Shown here piece by piece: positions 8,291 to 20,019 of a DNA stretch of 64,000 bases. The stretch is taken from NCBI GenBank assembly GCA_035690495.1, contig DASSKK010000001.1, forward strand, positions 62,001-126,000. Direction: 5' to 3'. Source of the stretch: DASSKK01 sp035690495 (GTDB taxonomy: Bacteria; Actinomycetota; Actinomycetes; Propionibacteriales; Nocardioidaceae). Every line of letters begins with the position of its first letter. The stretch's first letter is position 1. The notes below the pieces were generated by a model. It did not search any database. It was not told the origin of the DNA and saw nothing but the letters and a program-made list of their open reading frames with translations. A program made the translations under genes and the position numbers.

Positions 8291-10977
8291 CAGGACTCCT
8301 CGGTCTCGCCCGTGTCTGCGTCGGCGCCCGGCCCGGCGGATCCGGGTGCCGCAGTGGCGTCACCCTCGATTGTGACACCCTCGGGGTTACCAGTGCCGTC
8401 ACGGGCCGTCTCGCCGCCGGCGGCGCCGGCTGCCGCGGTCTCGACCGCCGCGTCGATCTCAGGAGCGCGTTCGACGCTGCGCGCCACCACCGCGACCTCG
8501 TCGCCGTCGGATACTCCGACGAACTTGACGCCCTTGGTGTCGCGCCCGGTCGGACGCAGCTGGTCGTCGATGGCGCTGCGGGTGACCTGACCGGACTGCT
8601 TGATGGACAGCACCTCGTCGCCCTCGACCACGATGAAGGCTCCGACGAGGTGGCCCCGGTCGTCGTCGTACTTCATCGTCTTGATCCCGATGCCGCCGCG
8701 GGACTGCAGCCTGTACTCGGAGATCCGGGTCCGCTTGGCGAAGCCGCCGTCGGTGATCGTGAAGACGTACTGCTCGGCAACCTCGGTGTCCTCGGCCTCC
8801 TCCGCCGCGACCTGAGCGGCGGTGATGACCGACATCGACAGCAGCTGGTCGCCGTCCCGGAACTTCATCCCGGTGACGCCGGACGTGGCCCGCCCCATCG
8901 GCCGGAGCTGGGTGTCGTCGGCACGGAAGCGGATCGACTGGCCCTTGCGGGAGACCAGCAGAATGCCGTCGTCCGGTCCGACCAGCTCGGCTCCGATCAG
9001 CTCGTCGTCGTCAGTGCGGAAGTTGATCGCGATCACACCGGCCTGCCTCGGGCTGTTGTAGTCGGCTAGCCGGGTCTTCTTCACCAGCCCGGCGCGGGTG
9101 GCGAGCACGAGGTACGGCGCCTGGTCGTAGTCACGGATCGCCAGCACCTGCGCGATCTTCTCGTCGGGCTGGAAGGAGAGCAGTCCCGCGACGTGTCCGC
9201 CCTTCGCGTCGCGTGAGGCCTCCGGCAGGTTGTAGGCCTTGGTGCGGTAGACCCTGCCCTCGCTGGTGAAGAACAGCAGCCAATGGTGGTTGGTGGTTGC
9301 CATGAAGTGCTCGACGACGTCGTCACCGCGCAGCGTGGCGCCGCGCACTCCCTTGCCGCCGCGTCGCTGCGTGCGGTAGAGGTCGGCACGCGTGCGCTTC
9401 GCGTACCCTCCGCGGGTGATCGTCACCACCAGGTCCTCGTCGGGGATCAGGTCCTCCATCGACAGGTCGCCGTCGGCGGGGATGATCTGGGTACGACGTT
9501 CGTCGCCGAAGCGGCCCACGATCTCGGCGAGCTCGCTGGAGATGATGGTCCGCTGCCGGGTCTCGTTGGCGAGGATGTCCTCGAGGTCGGCGATCACCCG
9601 CTCCAGCTCGGCGAGCCGGTCCACGATCTTCTGCCGTTCCAGTGCGGCCAGCCTGCGCAGCTGCATGTCCAGGATCGCCCTGGCCTGGAGCTCGTCGATC
9701 TCCAGCAGCGCGATCAGCCCGTCCCGCGCGTCGTCCGCGGTCGAGGACTGGCGGATCAGCGCGATCACCTCGTCGAGCGCGTCCAGCGCCTTGACCAGAC
9801 CGCGCTGGATGTGCGCCTCCTCCTCGGCCTTGCGCAGACGGTAGCGGGTGCGCCGCTGGATGACCTCGATCTGGTGGGCCACCCAGTAGGAGATGAACTG
9901 GTCGAGGGTCAGCGTCCGCGGGACCCCGTCGACGAGCGCGAGCATGTTGGCCGCGAAGTTGGTCTGCAGCTCGGTGTGCTTGAGCAGGTTGTTGAGTACG
10001 ACGCGCGCGATCCCGTCCCGCTTGAGCACGACCACCAGCCGCTGGCCGGTCCGCGACGAGGTGTCGTCGCGGACGTCGGCGATGCCCTGCACCTTGCCGG
10101 AGTCGGCGAGCTCGGCGATCTTCAGTGCCAGGTTGTCCGGGTTGACCTGGTAGGGCAGCTCGGTGATCACCAGCAGCGTGCGGCCCTTGCTGTCCTCCTC
10201 GACGTCGATGACCGCGCGCATCGGGATCGAGCCGCGTCCGGTCCGGTAGGCCTGCTCGATTCCCTGCCGGCCGACTATCAGCGCCTTGGTCGGGAAGTCG
10301 GGGCCCTTGATCCGTTCCAGCAGTGCCTCCAGAAGCTCCTCTCTGGAGGAGTCCGGGTGGTCCAGCAACCACTGCACGCCGTCGGCGACCTCGCGCAGGT
10401 TGTGCGGAGGGATGTTGGTGGCCATCCCGACCGCGATCCCCGCGGAGCCGTTGACCAGCAGGTTCGGGAACCTCGCCGGCAGGATCACCGGCTCCTGGCT
10501 CTTGCCGTCGTAGTTGGGAGCGAAGTCGACGGTGTCCTCGTCGATGTCGCGGACCATCTCCATGGCCAGCGGCGCCATCTTGCACTCGGTGTAGCGCATC
10601 GCGGCGGCCGGGTCGTTGCCCGGTGAGCCGAAGTTCCCTTGCGAGTCGACCAGCGGGTTGCGCATCACCCACGGCTGCGCCAGCCGCACCAGGGTGTCGT
10701 AGATCGCCGAGTCGCCGTGCGGGTGGTACTGACCCATCACGTCGCCGACCACGCGCGAGCACTTCGAGTAGCCACGATCCGGGCGGTAGCCGCCGTCGTA
10801 CATCGCGTACAGCACCCGCCGGTGCACCGGCTTGAGCCCGTCGCGGACCTCCGGCAGGGCGCGGCCGACGATGACGGTCATCGCATAGTCGATGTACGAC
10901 CGCTGCATCTCGACCTGCAGCTCGACCGGCTCGATCCGCCCCCGCGGATCCGGAATCTCCGTAGTCCCGTCAGTCAT
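8290..10977 (-). CDS. gyrA: DNA gyrase subunit A
   Basis: GyrA is the breakage-reunion subunit of gyrase, an A2B2 enzyme that introduces negative supercoils. The start is ATG 10977, placed nine bases after GGAGG. A TTG six bases upstream is too close to that site. The winged-helix region holds the catalytic Tyr129 in AMRYTE. The quinolone-resistance region reads HPHGDSAIYDT with Ser90 and Asp94, the residues associated with quinolone sensitivity. The C-terminal beta-pinwheel is followed by an acidic Gly/Ala-rich tail of about 50 residues. Its length of 895 residues is slightly above the family norm because of that tail. The gene lies downstream of gyrB with 221 bases between them, in which I see no gene. 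Confidence 0.97.
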   Translation of the reverse strand: MTDGTTEIPDPRGRIEPVELQVEMQRSYIDYAMTVIVGRALPEVRDGLKPVHRRVLYAMYDGGYRPDRGYSKCSRVVGDVMGQYHPHGDSAIYDTLVRLAQPWVMRNPLVDSQGNFGSPGNDPAAAMRYTECKMAPLAMEMVRDIDEDTVDFAPNYDGKSQEPVILPARFPNLLVNGSAGIAVGMATNIPPHNLREVADGVQWLLDHPDSSREELLEALLERIKGPDFPTKALIVGRQGIEQAYRTGRGSIPMRAVIDVEEDSKGRTLLVITELPYQVNPDNLALKIAELADSGKVQGIADVRDDTSSRTGQRLVVVLKRDGIARVVLNNLLKHTELQTNFAANMLALVDGVPRTLTLDQFISYWVAHQIEVIQRRTRYRLRKAEEEAHIQRGLVKALDALDEVIALIRQSSTADDARDGLIALLEIDELQARAILDMQLRRLAALERQKIVDRLAELERVIADLEDILANETRQRTIISSELAEIVGRFGDERRTQIIPADGDLSMEDLIPDEDLVVTITRGGYAKRTRADLYRTQRRGGKGVRGATLRGDDVVEHFMATTNHHWLLFFTSEGRVYRTKAYNLPEASRDAKGGHVAGLLSFQPDEKIAQVLAIRDYDQAPYLVLATRAGLVKKTRLADYNSPRQAGVIAINFRTDDDELIGAELVGPDDGILLVSRKGQSIRFRADDTQLRPMGRATSGVTGMKFRDGDQLLSMSVITAAQVAAEEAEDTEVAEQYVFTITDGGFAKRTRISEYRLQSRGGIGIKTMKYDDDRGHLVGAFIVVEGDEVLSIKQSGQVTRSAIDDQLRPTGRDTKGVKFVGVSDGDEVAVVARSVERAPEIDAAVETAAAGAAGGETARDGTGNPEGVTIEGDATAAPGSAGPGADADTGETEES

Positions 10978-11198
10978 CAGCAATTACCTCCGTCATGAGC
11001 AGCGCCGCTCGCCGGCCGGGACATCAGCGTTGGGCCTTTGTGTGCTGGCGGCTGGGAGCGCCGGTTGGGCGACGTCTCCGGGGAGCGTCAGAGGGCCTGG
11101 CCGCGGCGGCCGTAGCCCGGGCCGGGGACGGCAGGAAAAGTCCGGCCGACGCGCCGCCCAAGCGACCGGAGACGGCGTGCGGCCGACGCCCCAAGAAG

Positions 11199-13358
<2,160 letters not shown>

Positions 13359-13628
13359 GGGCCATCCTCTTGTCGTCGGCGCACTGGAAATGTGCGGGCG
13401 CACCTCGGTCGTCGGCGCGCACAGGGAAGGCCGGCCCCGGAATGGGGAACGACCCTGTCTCAGTCTACCCTGCAACGGCCCACAATCGAGGCATCCGTCC
13501 ACAGGTTCCGGGGTCTGCGGGGCATGAATGGCGGTTGTGAGCCTTCGAGGGCGCCCAGGAGCGGTCGAGGGGGGAGGTTTCTAGTCCCCCTACCGACGCG
13601 GAGCGCGCTGGGGCGCCCTGCGGGCGCC

Positions 13629-14195
13629 TCAACCGTAGGTGTCGCGAGGCCCGCGACCGCGCACCGAACGCGGGCCGCGCTTCCAGGTCGGCGTGGCCGG
13701 TCCGCGGACCTCGACCACGCTCACGCTGCCGTCGCCGAGCTCCTCGTTGAGCCGGCGTACGACGGTCGGCGCCAGCAGCCTGACCTGGGTGGCCCACGCG
13801 GTCGAGTCGGTGCGCACGACCAGCCGTCCGTCGGCGTAGGCCTCCGGGTGGCAGTGCGCGGCAACCTCGGCGCCGACCACCTGCGACCACCTGGTGAACA
13901 CGCCGTGCACGCGCACGTCGGCGTTCCAGCCCTGGTCGGAGACCAGCCGGCTGATGGTGCTGTCCAGCAGCTGGGGGTCCCGGTCATCGGGGTGGGAGCC
14001 GCTCGACGAGACGTCACCTCGAGACCTGCCGCTGCTGCTCCGGTTGCGTGGATTGCGCGGAGTACGTCGCCCTGCCGGCGCCGAGCTGCCGGCGAGGCCG
14101 CGAGCCACCGACCGCGCGAGAGACAGGCCCGTGTCGTCGTGCTCGGGGGCGCTGTCTCCGGAGACGTCGGGAGGCTCGGTCGGCTCAGTCGGCAC
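13629..14195 (-). CDS. dciA: DUF721/DciA family protein, putative replicative helicase loader
   Basis: This protein of about 188 residues has a charged, disordered N-terminal half and a C-terminal DUF721 domain. That domain contains LVSDQGWNADVRVHGVFTRW, HCHPEAYADGRLVV and DSTAWATQVRLLAPTVVRRL. The family (Rv0004 in Mycobacterium tuberculosis) is DciA-like, and DciA interacts with the replicative helicase DnaB in bacteria that lack DnaC. I use GTG 14195, which overlaps the recF end by 11 bases and gives MPTEPTEPPD. The frame remains open upstream to 14234. Its proposed client, dnaB, lies at 58103 in this window. The helicase-loading role is inferred from the family. Confidence 0.85.
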   Translation of the reverse strand: MPTEPTEPPDVSGDSAPEHDDTGLSLARSVARGLAGSSAPAGRRTPRNPRNRSSSGRSRGDVSSSGSHPDDRDPQLLDSTISRLVSDQGWNADVRVHGVFTRWSQVVGAEVAAHCHPEAYADGRLVVRTDSTAWATQVRLLAPTVVRRLNEELGDGSVSVVEVRGPATPTWKRGPRSVRGRGPRDTYG

Positions 14196-15348
14196 GCGGC
14201 AGCACCTTGCCGTCGACGACGTCCACCCGGACACCCGCGAGCGCAGCGGGCACGTCCTCGGGCACCGCGCCCGTGACCAGCACCTGCTCGGACCCGGCGA
14301 CCAGCTCGGCCAGCTGCTCGCGGCGGTCGGTGTCGAGCTCGGCGAACACGTCGTCGAGGATCAGGATCGGGTCGTCTCCTTCGGCCTGCAGCAGCTGGTA
14401 GCAGGCCAGGCGCAGTGCGAGGGCCATCGACCAGGACTCGCCGTGGGAGGCGTACCCCTTGGCCGGCATCGCCCCGAGCGCCAGTCGCAGATCGTCGCGG
14501 TGGGGGCCGACCAGGCTCACGCCCCGCACGAGCTCCTCGTTGCGCCGCTCGCGCATTGCGCTGACCAGGGTCTGCGCGAGGACCTCGCGATCAGGGTCGG
14601 CGGCGTCGTGGTCCGGCAGCGGCAGGCTCGGTTGATAGGCGATCGCCGCGCGCGTGTCGTCAATCTCGCCGCCGGCTGGCCCCGTGCCCTGGCTGCTCGT
14701 GCCGGCAACCGTGTCGTAGGCCCTCGCCACCACCGGCTGCAGCCGGTGCGCCAGGGCGATCCGCGCCGCGAGCAGCTCGGCGCCCGCCTGGGCCAAGTGG
14801 GCATCCCAGACGTCCAAGGTGGCCGGTGCCGCCGACGACCGGCGAGCCGTCTTGAGCAGGGAGTTGCGCTGCCGCAGCACCCGTTCGTAGTCCGCACGCA
14901 CCCCCGCGAACCGGGGAGCCCGCTGGACGAGCAGGTCGTCGAGGAACCGGCGGCGATGCGACGGATCACCCTTGACCAGGCTGAGGTCGTCGGGCGAGAA
15001 CAGCACGGTGCGCACCGTGCCCAACAGCTCGCGGGCGCGTGGCAGCGGCGAGGAGTTGACCCGCGCCCGGTTCGAGGCACCGGGGTTGATCTCCACCTCG
15101 AGCACCGCCTGCCGACCGCCGCGGACCACGGCCGCGCGGACGACGGCGCGCTCGGCGCCGGCGCGGACCAATGGCGAGTCGGTGGCGACCCGGTGCGAGC
15201 CGAGCCGGGAGAGGTAGTCGATCGCCTCGACGAGGTTGGTCTTCCCCTGGCCGTTGCGGCCGATGAACGACGTGGCGCCCGGTGCCAGCGTCACCTCCGC
15301 GTCACCGTAGGAGCGGAAGTCGTGCAGGCTCAGGTGGGCGACGTACAC
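14185..15348 (-). CDS. recF: DNA replication and repair protein RecF
   Basis: RecF is an SMC-like ATPase that helps RecOR load RecA at gaps. The 387-residue protein starts MYVAHLSLHDFRSYGDAEV, typical of the family. It has Walker A GRNGQGKTNLVEA, the ABC signature region SLVGPHRDDL and Walker B PILILDDVFAELD. The GTG start lies six bases after the gnd stop. The end overlaps the DUF721 start by 11 bases. Its place in the dnaA-dnaN-gnd-recF series follows the Streptomyces order. Confidence 0.96.
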   Translation of the reverse strand: MYVAHLSLHDFRSYGDAEVTLAPGATSFIGRNGQGKTNLVEAIDYLSRLGSHRVATDSPLVRAGAERAVVRAAVVRGGRQAVLEVEINPGASNRARVNSSPLPRARELLGTVRTVLFSPDDLSLVKGDPSHRRRFLDDLLVQRAPRFAGVRADYERVLRQRNSLLKTARRSSAAPATLDVWDAHLAQAGAELLAARIALAHRLQPVVARAYDTVAGTSSQGTGPAGGEIDDTRAAIAYQPSLPLPDHDAADPDREVLAQTLVSAMRERRNEELVRGVSLVGPHRDDLRLALGAMPAKGYASHGESWSMALALRLACYQLLQAEGDDPILILDDVFAELDTDRREQLAELVAGSEQVLVTGAVPEDVPAALAGVRVDVVDGKVLPRAD

Positions 15349-15354
15349 CGTCGG

Positions 15355-16275
15355 CTAGTCGTTGCTGGTGGTGGACGTGGTGGGCGGGGCGCCGGTCTGC
15401 TCCGCGGCGCGCATCGCGTGGCCCCCGAACTGGTTGCGCATCGCGGCCACGGCCTTCATCGCCGGGGAGTCGTCCTGACGGGAGGTGAACCGGGCGAACA
15501 GCGCGCCGGCGATCGCATACATCGGCACGGCGTTGTCGATCGCCGCCTCCACGGTCCACCGGCCCTCGCCGGAGTCCTCGGCGTACCCCTCGACCTCGGC
15601 CAGTCCGGCGTCCTCGTCGAGAGCGGCGACGAGCAGGTCGAGCAGCCAGGACCGGATCACGGTCCCCTCGCGCCACGACCGGAACACCTCGGTGACGTTG
15701 TCGACCTCGTCGGCCTTCTGCAACAGCTCCCAGCCCTCGGCGTAGGCCTGCATGAGGGCGTACTCGATGCCGTTGTGGACCATCTTCGAGAAGTGACCGG
15801 CGCCGACCTTGCCGGCGTGGACCCAGCCGAACTCACCCGGCGGCTTGAGTGCGTCCATCAGCGGTCGTACGACCTCGATGTGCTGCATCTCGCCGCCGGC
15901 CATCAGCGCATAGCCGTTCTCCAGGCCCCAGACCCCACCGGACACGCCACAGTCGACGAACCCGATGCCCCTGGCGGCCAGCTGCTCACCGTGGCGCTGG
16001 TCGTCGGTCCACCGCGAGTTGCCGCCGTCGACGACCACGTCCCCCTCGCCGAGCAGCTCACCGAGGGCCTCGATGGTCTCCCTCGTCGGGTCGCCGGCCG
16101 GCACCATCACCCACACCGTCCGCGGTGACGACAGTGTCTTGACCAGCTCTTCGAGACTCCCCGCGTCGCTGACCTCGGGGTTCTGGTCGTAGCCGACCAC
16201 GGTGTGCCCGGCTCGCCGCAACCGCTCGCGCATGTTGCCGCCCATCTTCCCCAGGCCGATCAGACCGACTTCCAT
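15355..16275 (-). CDS. gnd: 6-phosphogluconate dehydrogenase, short decarboxylating form
   Basis: This 306-residue enzyme oxidises and decarboxylates 6-phosphogluconate to ribulose 5-phosphate. The N-terminal Rossmann motif is GLIGLGKMGGNM. The substrate region holds VDGGNSRWTDD and FVDCGVSGGVWGLENGYALMAGG. The catalytic Lys-Asn region is GAGHFSKMVHNGIEYA. The protein is about 170 residues shorter than the classical NADP-linked enzyme and matches the short, usually NAD-preferring form. A gnd gene between dnaN and recF is a known arrangement in Streptomyces and relatives and links the pentose phosphate pathway only by position. The cofactor preference is inferred. Confidence 0.95.
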   Translation of the reverse strand: MEVGLIGLGKMGGNMRERLRRAGHTVVGYDQNPEVSDAGSLEELVKTLSSPRTVWVMVPAGDPTRETIEALGELLGEGDVVVDGGNSRWTDDQRHGEQLAARGIGFVDCGVSGGVWGLENGYALMAGGEMQHIEVVRPLMDALKPPGEFGWVHAGKVGAGHFSKMVHNGIEYALMQAYAEGWELLQKADEVDNVTEVFRSWREGTVIRSWLLDLLVAALDEDAGLAEVEGYAEDSGEGRWTVEAAIDNAVPMYAIAGALFARFTSRQDDSPAMKAVAAMRNQFGGHAMRAAEQTGAPPTTSTTSND

Positions 16276-16297
16276 GGGAGGACTCCTTCCGGGTAGC

Positions 16298-17461
16298 TCA
16301 GGACAACAGCCGGCGCGGCATCAGCAGGTAGCGGAACGCCGGGTCGGCGTCGGCGTCCAGGTCGTCGGCGCCGGCGAGCACCGCGGGCTTGGCGGGCTGG
16401 GTGAACGCGACCTCCACGACCGGGTGCTCGATCGCGGTGAGCCCGTCGAGCAGGAACTGCGGGTTGAACCCGGTGGTGACGTCCTCACCCTTGACCTGCG
16501 CCTCGATCTCCTCGGTGGCGAGCGCGTCCTCCCCGGTGCCTGCGTCCAACTTGAGCACACCGCCGCTGAACGCCAGCTGGACCGCGGTGTTGCGCTCGGC
16601 CACCAGCGACACGCGCTTGACCGACTCGACCAGCGCCGCCCGGTCGACCCGGGCGACCGTGAGGTGCTCGGCGGGGAACAGCGAGCGGACCTTCGGGAAG
16701 TCGCCGTCGAGCAGCCGGGTGGTGGTGCGGCGCACCCCGCCTCCCGCGGTGCCTTCGAACCCGATGATGCCGTCCCCGGCGCCGCTGCCCGACAGGGCGA
16801 TCTGGACGTGGGTACCCGCGACCAGCGCCCGCGCGGTCTCGTTGAGCACCTTGGCCGGCACCAGCGCAACGGCGGACAGGTCGGTGCTCTCCGGTGACCA
16901 GGTCAGCTCACGCAGCGCGAGCCGGAACCGGTCGGTGGCCAGCATCGCGATGGTGTCGCCCTCGATCTCGAGGCGTACGCCGGTGAGCACCGGGAGCATG
17001 TCGTCGCGGCCGGCCGCGGTCACGGCCTGGGCAACGGCGTGCGCGAACACCTCGCTGGGCAGGGTTCCGCTGGTGTGCGGCATGTCCGGGAGGGTGGGGT
17101 ACTCGTCGACGGGCATGGTCTGCAGGCTGAACCTGGCCTTCCCGCAGACCAGGGTGACCTTCGCGCCGTCCAGGCTGACCTCGACGGGACGCGGCGGCAG
17201 GCTGCGGCAGATGTCGGCCAGCAGCCGTCCGGAGACTAGTGCCTTGCCCTCGGCGGACACGCTGGCCGGCAGTGTGGCCCGCGCGGAGGTCTCGTAGTCG
17301 AAGGTCGACAGCTGCAACCCGTCGGCGCCGGCTCCGCCGTCAGGAGTTCCGGTCTCGATGAGCAGGCCGGACAGGACCGGCGCGTTGGTGCGCACCGGCA
17401 GACCGCGTGCCGCCCAGGCGACCGCGTCGGCGAGCACGTCGCGCTCGACGGTGAACTTCAC
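16298..17461 (-). CDS. dnaN: DNA polymerase III subunit beta (sliding clamp)
   Basis: The 387-residue sliding clamp starts MKFTVERDVLADAVAWAARGLP. It shows the three repeated clamp domains with family signatures such as LLADICRSLP, GRDDMLPVLTGVRLEIEG and ATDRFRLALREL. The C-terminal end RYLLMPRRLLS is typical, although many orthologues end with LMP-(V/I)R. The start GTG at 17461 is preceded by GGAGG nine bases upstream. It is separated from dnaA by the 403-base origin region. The clamp is a homodimer that tethers polymerase to DNA. Confidence 0.97.
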   Translation of the reverse strand: MKFTVERDVLADAVAWAARGLPVRTNAPVLSGLLIETGTPDGGAGADGLQLSTFDYETSARATLPASVSAEGKALVSGRLLADICRSLPPRPVEVSLDGAKVTLVCGKARFSLQTMPVDEYPTLPDMPHTSGTLPSEVFAHAVAQAVTAAGRDDMLPVLTGVRLEIEGDTIAMLATDRFRLALRELTWSPESTDLSAVALVPAKVLNETARALVAGTHVQIALSGSGAGDGIIGFEGTAGGGVRRTTTRLLDGDFPKVRSLFPAEHLTVARVDRAALVESVKRVSLVAERNTAVQLAFSGGVLKLDAGTGEDALATEEIEAQVKGEDVTTGFNPQFLLDGLTAIEHPVVEVAFTQPAKPAVLAGADDLDADADPAFRYLLMPRRLLS

Positions 17462-17864
17462 TTCGCGTTCCCTCCTACAACCGGGGGCTGCATCCTGTCA
17501 CGTGCCGCCCCCCAGGAGTAGCGGAGCCAGGAGATGCGCTGGAAATGGTCGAGGCGATCCGCGCACCATCTCGAGCGTTGTCCCCAGGTCGAGGGGTGCC
17601 TGGAGGTGGCGAACGTCTCGGAGATCTGGAGGTGAGCCGTCGTAGTGGGCGTGGTGGAAACTGTGGATAACCCACGGAACTGCAGGTCAGGGCGGTGTTC
17701 GCCGTCCCCACCAGGTGTGCGGCGGCTCGTGCAGAACCGGCGCGGGATGTGCGGTGGGTCGCAGCATGCACGCACCGGTGCCGGTTCGTCCACAGGCCGT
17801 CCACGGCCGGCACGGTGGTATCCCCAGGGGACTCCCCAGGTGTGCGGCGCCCCGGCGGCGCCTC
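17462..17864. other. oriC: dnaA-dnaN intergenic region, probable oriC
   Basis: In actinobacteria the chromosome origin lies between dnaA and dnaN. This stretch of about 400 bases holds no gene. It has one perfect DnaA box, TGTGGATAA at 17662-17670. Weaker boxes are TTGTCCCCA (17579), TCGTCCACA (17786-17794) and GTATCCCCA near 17818. The number is lower than in Streptomyces, and more boxes lie on the other side of dnaA. Promoter signals for dnaN should also be here, but I could not define them. Confidence 0.75.
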
Positions 17865-19397
17865 TCATGAGGCGCGCGCCTGCTGCTTGATCCGGTTGGT
17901 GAGCTCCTGGACCTGGTTGAACGTGCTGCGCCGTTCGGCCATCTGCATCCGGATCTTCTTGTCGGCGTACATCACCGTGGTGTGGTCCTTGCCGCCGAAC
18001 TGCTGGCCGATCTTGGGCAGAGACAGGTCGGTCAGCTCCCGGCACAGGTACATCGCGATCTGGCGCGCGTTGACCAGGTTGCGCGTCCGCCCGGTGCCGC
18101 AGAGGTCCTCGATGGAGGTGACGAAGTACGCCGCGGTCTGCGCGATGATCAGTGCCGCGGTGATCTCCGGCTCGCCGCCTTCGGGGATCAGGTCCTTGAG
18201 CACGATCTCCGCGAGCGTGAGGTCGACAGGCTGGCGGTTCAGGCTGGCGAACGCCGTGACCCGGATCAGCGCTCCCTCCAGCTCACGGATGTTGGTCTGG
18301 ATCTTGCTGGCGATGAACTCCAGCACGTCCGGTGGGGCGGTCATCCGCTCAGTGGCCGCCTTCTTGCGGAGGATCGCGATCCTGGTCTCCAGGTCGGGAG
18401 GCTGCACGTCGGTGATCAGGCCCCACTCGAACCGGTTGCGCAACCGGTCCTCGAGCGCCTCCAGCCGCTTGGGCGCCCGGTCGGAGGTGATCACGATCTG
18501 CTTGTTCGCGTTGTGCAGGGTGTTGAAGGTGTGGAAGAACTCCTCCTGGGTCTGGATCTTCCCCTCCAGGAACTGGATGTCGTCGATCAGGAGCACGTCG
18601 ACATCCCGGTAGCGGCGCTTGAAGCGGTCCTGCTTGTCGTCGCGGATCGCGTTGATGAACTCGTTGGTGAACTCCTCCGAGGACACGTAGCGCACCCGGG
18701 CGCCCTGGAACAGACTGCGCACGTAGTGGCCGATGGCGTGCAGCAGGTGGGTCTTACCCAAGCCGGAGTCGCCGTAGATCAGCAGCGGGTTGTAGGCCTT
18801 GCCCGGTGCCTCGGCGACCGCCACCGCGGCCGCGTGCGCGAACCGGTTGGACGAGCCGATCACGAACGTCTCGAAGACGTACTTGGGGTTCAGCCGGGTC
18901 TCCAGGACGCTCCCGGCGCGGGCACCCTCCCGGGTGGGCAGCGCGAGTGGATTTGTCGACAGATCGATAGAGGGATTGATCGAGGTGTCGACACCAGCGC
19001 CGCGCTCGGCGGGCAGCAGCGCCTCGTGCTCGGCTGCGGCGGGGGTCGCGACCGACTCCGGTGAGGTCCGGGACGGCTGCTCGAGCTGGGGATCGACGGT
19101 CACCGCGATCCGCACCTGGCGCGCGAAGGCCTCGCCGAGAGCGTCCTCGAGGTAGCCGCGCATCCGGCCCTCGATCTGGTTGCGGGTGAACTCGTTGGGG
19201 ACGGCCACGATCGCGGTGCTCTCGTGCAGGGTGACCGGCGTGCTGTTGGTCAGCCAGGCCCGCTGGTTGGCCGGCAGCTCGTCGACCATCTGGCGCCACA
19301 CGGTGCCGAGCCGTTCGGCCTCCGAGGGTCGTCCCGGGGGTTCTGCCGGGGGCGATGTCGACGAGCTGGGCCGGTCTGAGGCGAATGGCTGATCCAC
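17865..19397 (-). CDS. dnaA: Chromosomal replication initiator protein DnaA
   Basis: DnaA binds origin boxes, melts DNA and recruits the helicase. Domain I (LGTVWRQMVDELPANQRAWL) is followed by a linker rich in Pro, Ala and Ser. The AAA+ domain has Walker A GDSGLGKTHLLHAIG and Walker B LLIDDIQFLEGK. The C-terminal domain IV has the signature GGKDHTTVMYADKKI for box binding. I chose GTG 19397 (MDQPFASD), about 13 bases after AAGGAG, giving 510 residues. The frame stays open to 19577, but the extra 60 codons are Arg/Pro-rich and look non-coding. DnaA boxes (TTATCCACG at 19415 and others) lie just upstream, which suggests autoregulation. Confidence 0.97.
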   Translation of the reverse strand: MDQPFASDRPSSSTSPPAEPPGRPSEAERLGTVWRQMVDELPANQRAWLTNSTPVTLHESTAIVAVPNEFTRNQIEGRMRGYLEDALGEAFARQVRIAVTVDPQLEQPSRTSPESVATPAAAEHEALLPAERGAGVDTSINPSIDLSTNPLALPTREGARAGSVLETRLNPKYVFETFVIGSSNRFAHAAAVAVAEAPGKAYNPLLIYGDSGLGKTHLLHAIGHYVRSLFQGARVRYVSSEEFTNEFINAIRDDKQDRFKRRYRDVDVLLIDDIQFLEGKIQTQEEFFHTFNTLHNANKQIVITSDRAPKRLEALEDRLRNRFEWGLITDVQPPDLETRIAILRKKAATERMTAPPDVLEFIASKIQTNIRELEGALIRVTAFASLNRQPVDLTLAEIVLKDLIPEGGEPEITAALIIAQTAAYFVTSIEDLCGTGRTRNLVNARQIAMYLCRELTDLSLPKIGQQFGGKDHTTVMYADKKIRMQMAERRSTFNQVQELTNRIKQQARAS

Positions 19398-19855
19398 GCG
19401 GGTATCCCCACTCCTTATCCACGTCGTCACGGACGTCGGCGGACCGGGCCGGCGACGGGGCGGCCGCCTCGGTCCACACCTTTGTCCACAGGTTGTGCAT
19501 GTCGCCCCGCGCCCGACAGCGGGGACGTCGCGGGGAAGTGGCGGGGGAAACGCCAAGGGACTGGCTGACGCTAACAAGGGTCGGCCTGTGGATCAAGCGG
19601 TTCTCCACAGGTCGAACGAGCTACCTGACGCCGCGCGAGCTGGTTTGACCCGTCCGCCGCCACCGCGTACCGTGGAGCGGTCGCACGTGGTGTCGACAGG
19701 TGCCGCATGCCAGTGTGCAGTCAAGCATGCCGCGGGTCCGCGGTGGCCCGTCTCACGTCCAGCACGGCGACACCTTTGGATCTGTCACGGCACCTGTTCG
19801 TGACGGCGCCCAGCAGCCTCTTGTCGTCGTCGAATCGAGACCCGGAGAAATCCTC
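19398..19855. other. dnaA-rpmH divergent intergenic region with DnaA boxes
   Basis: These 458 bases separate minus-strand dnaA from plus-strand rpmH. A perfect high-GC DnaA box TTGTCCACA is at 19482-19490. Weaker ones are TTATCCACG (19415-19423), TGTGGATCA (19588) and TTCTCCACA (19601-19609). They probably contribute to dnaA autoregulation and perhaps to origin function. I see no gene. An rpmH leader of unknown length occupies the right end. Confidence 0.6.
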
Positions 19856-19993
19856 GTGAGCAAGCGTACGTTCCAGCCGAACAACCGCCGGCGGCACAAG
19901 ACCCACGGCTTCCGACTGCGGATGCGGACCCGTGCCGGACGCGCCATCGTGTCCTCGCGCCGACGCAAGGGCCGCAACCGCCTGGCCGCGTGA
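19856..19993 (+). CDS. rpmH: 50S ribosomal protein L34
   Basis: The 45-residue protein starts at GTG 19856, eight bases after GGAG. It reads MSKRTFQPNNRRRHKTHGFR and continues with the conserved Arg/Lys-rich L34 core, ending KGRNRLAA. It is a structural protein of the large subunit. It heads the plus-strand cluster with rnpA 26 bases downstream, the near-universal rpmH-rnpA arrangement next to the origin. Confidence 0.96.
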   Translation: MSKRTFQPNNRRRHKTHGFRLRMRTRAGRAIVSSRRRKGRNRLAA

Positions 19994-20019
19994 TCGCGTG
20001 ACCTGTCCGCGTCGAGCCA

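Noticed and set aside
7509..8402. Long plus- and minus-strand reading frames opposite gyrA, gyrB, dnaA, ponA and other genes
   Set aside because: They are Arg/Ala/Pro-rich out-of-frame readings of GC-rich coding DNA and have no family features or ribosome sites.
17865..19577. Longest dnaA frame from 19577
   Set aside because: The 60 extra codons are Arg/Pro-rich and cover DnaA boxes. GTG 19397 gives a normal N-terminus.
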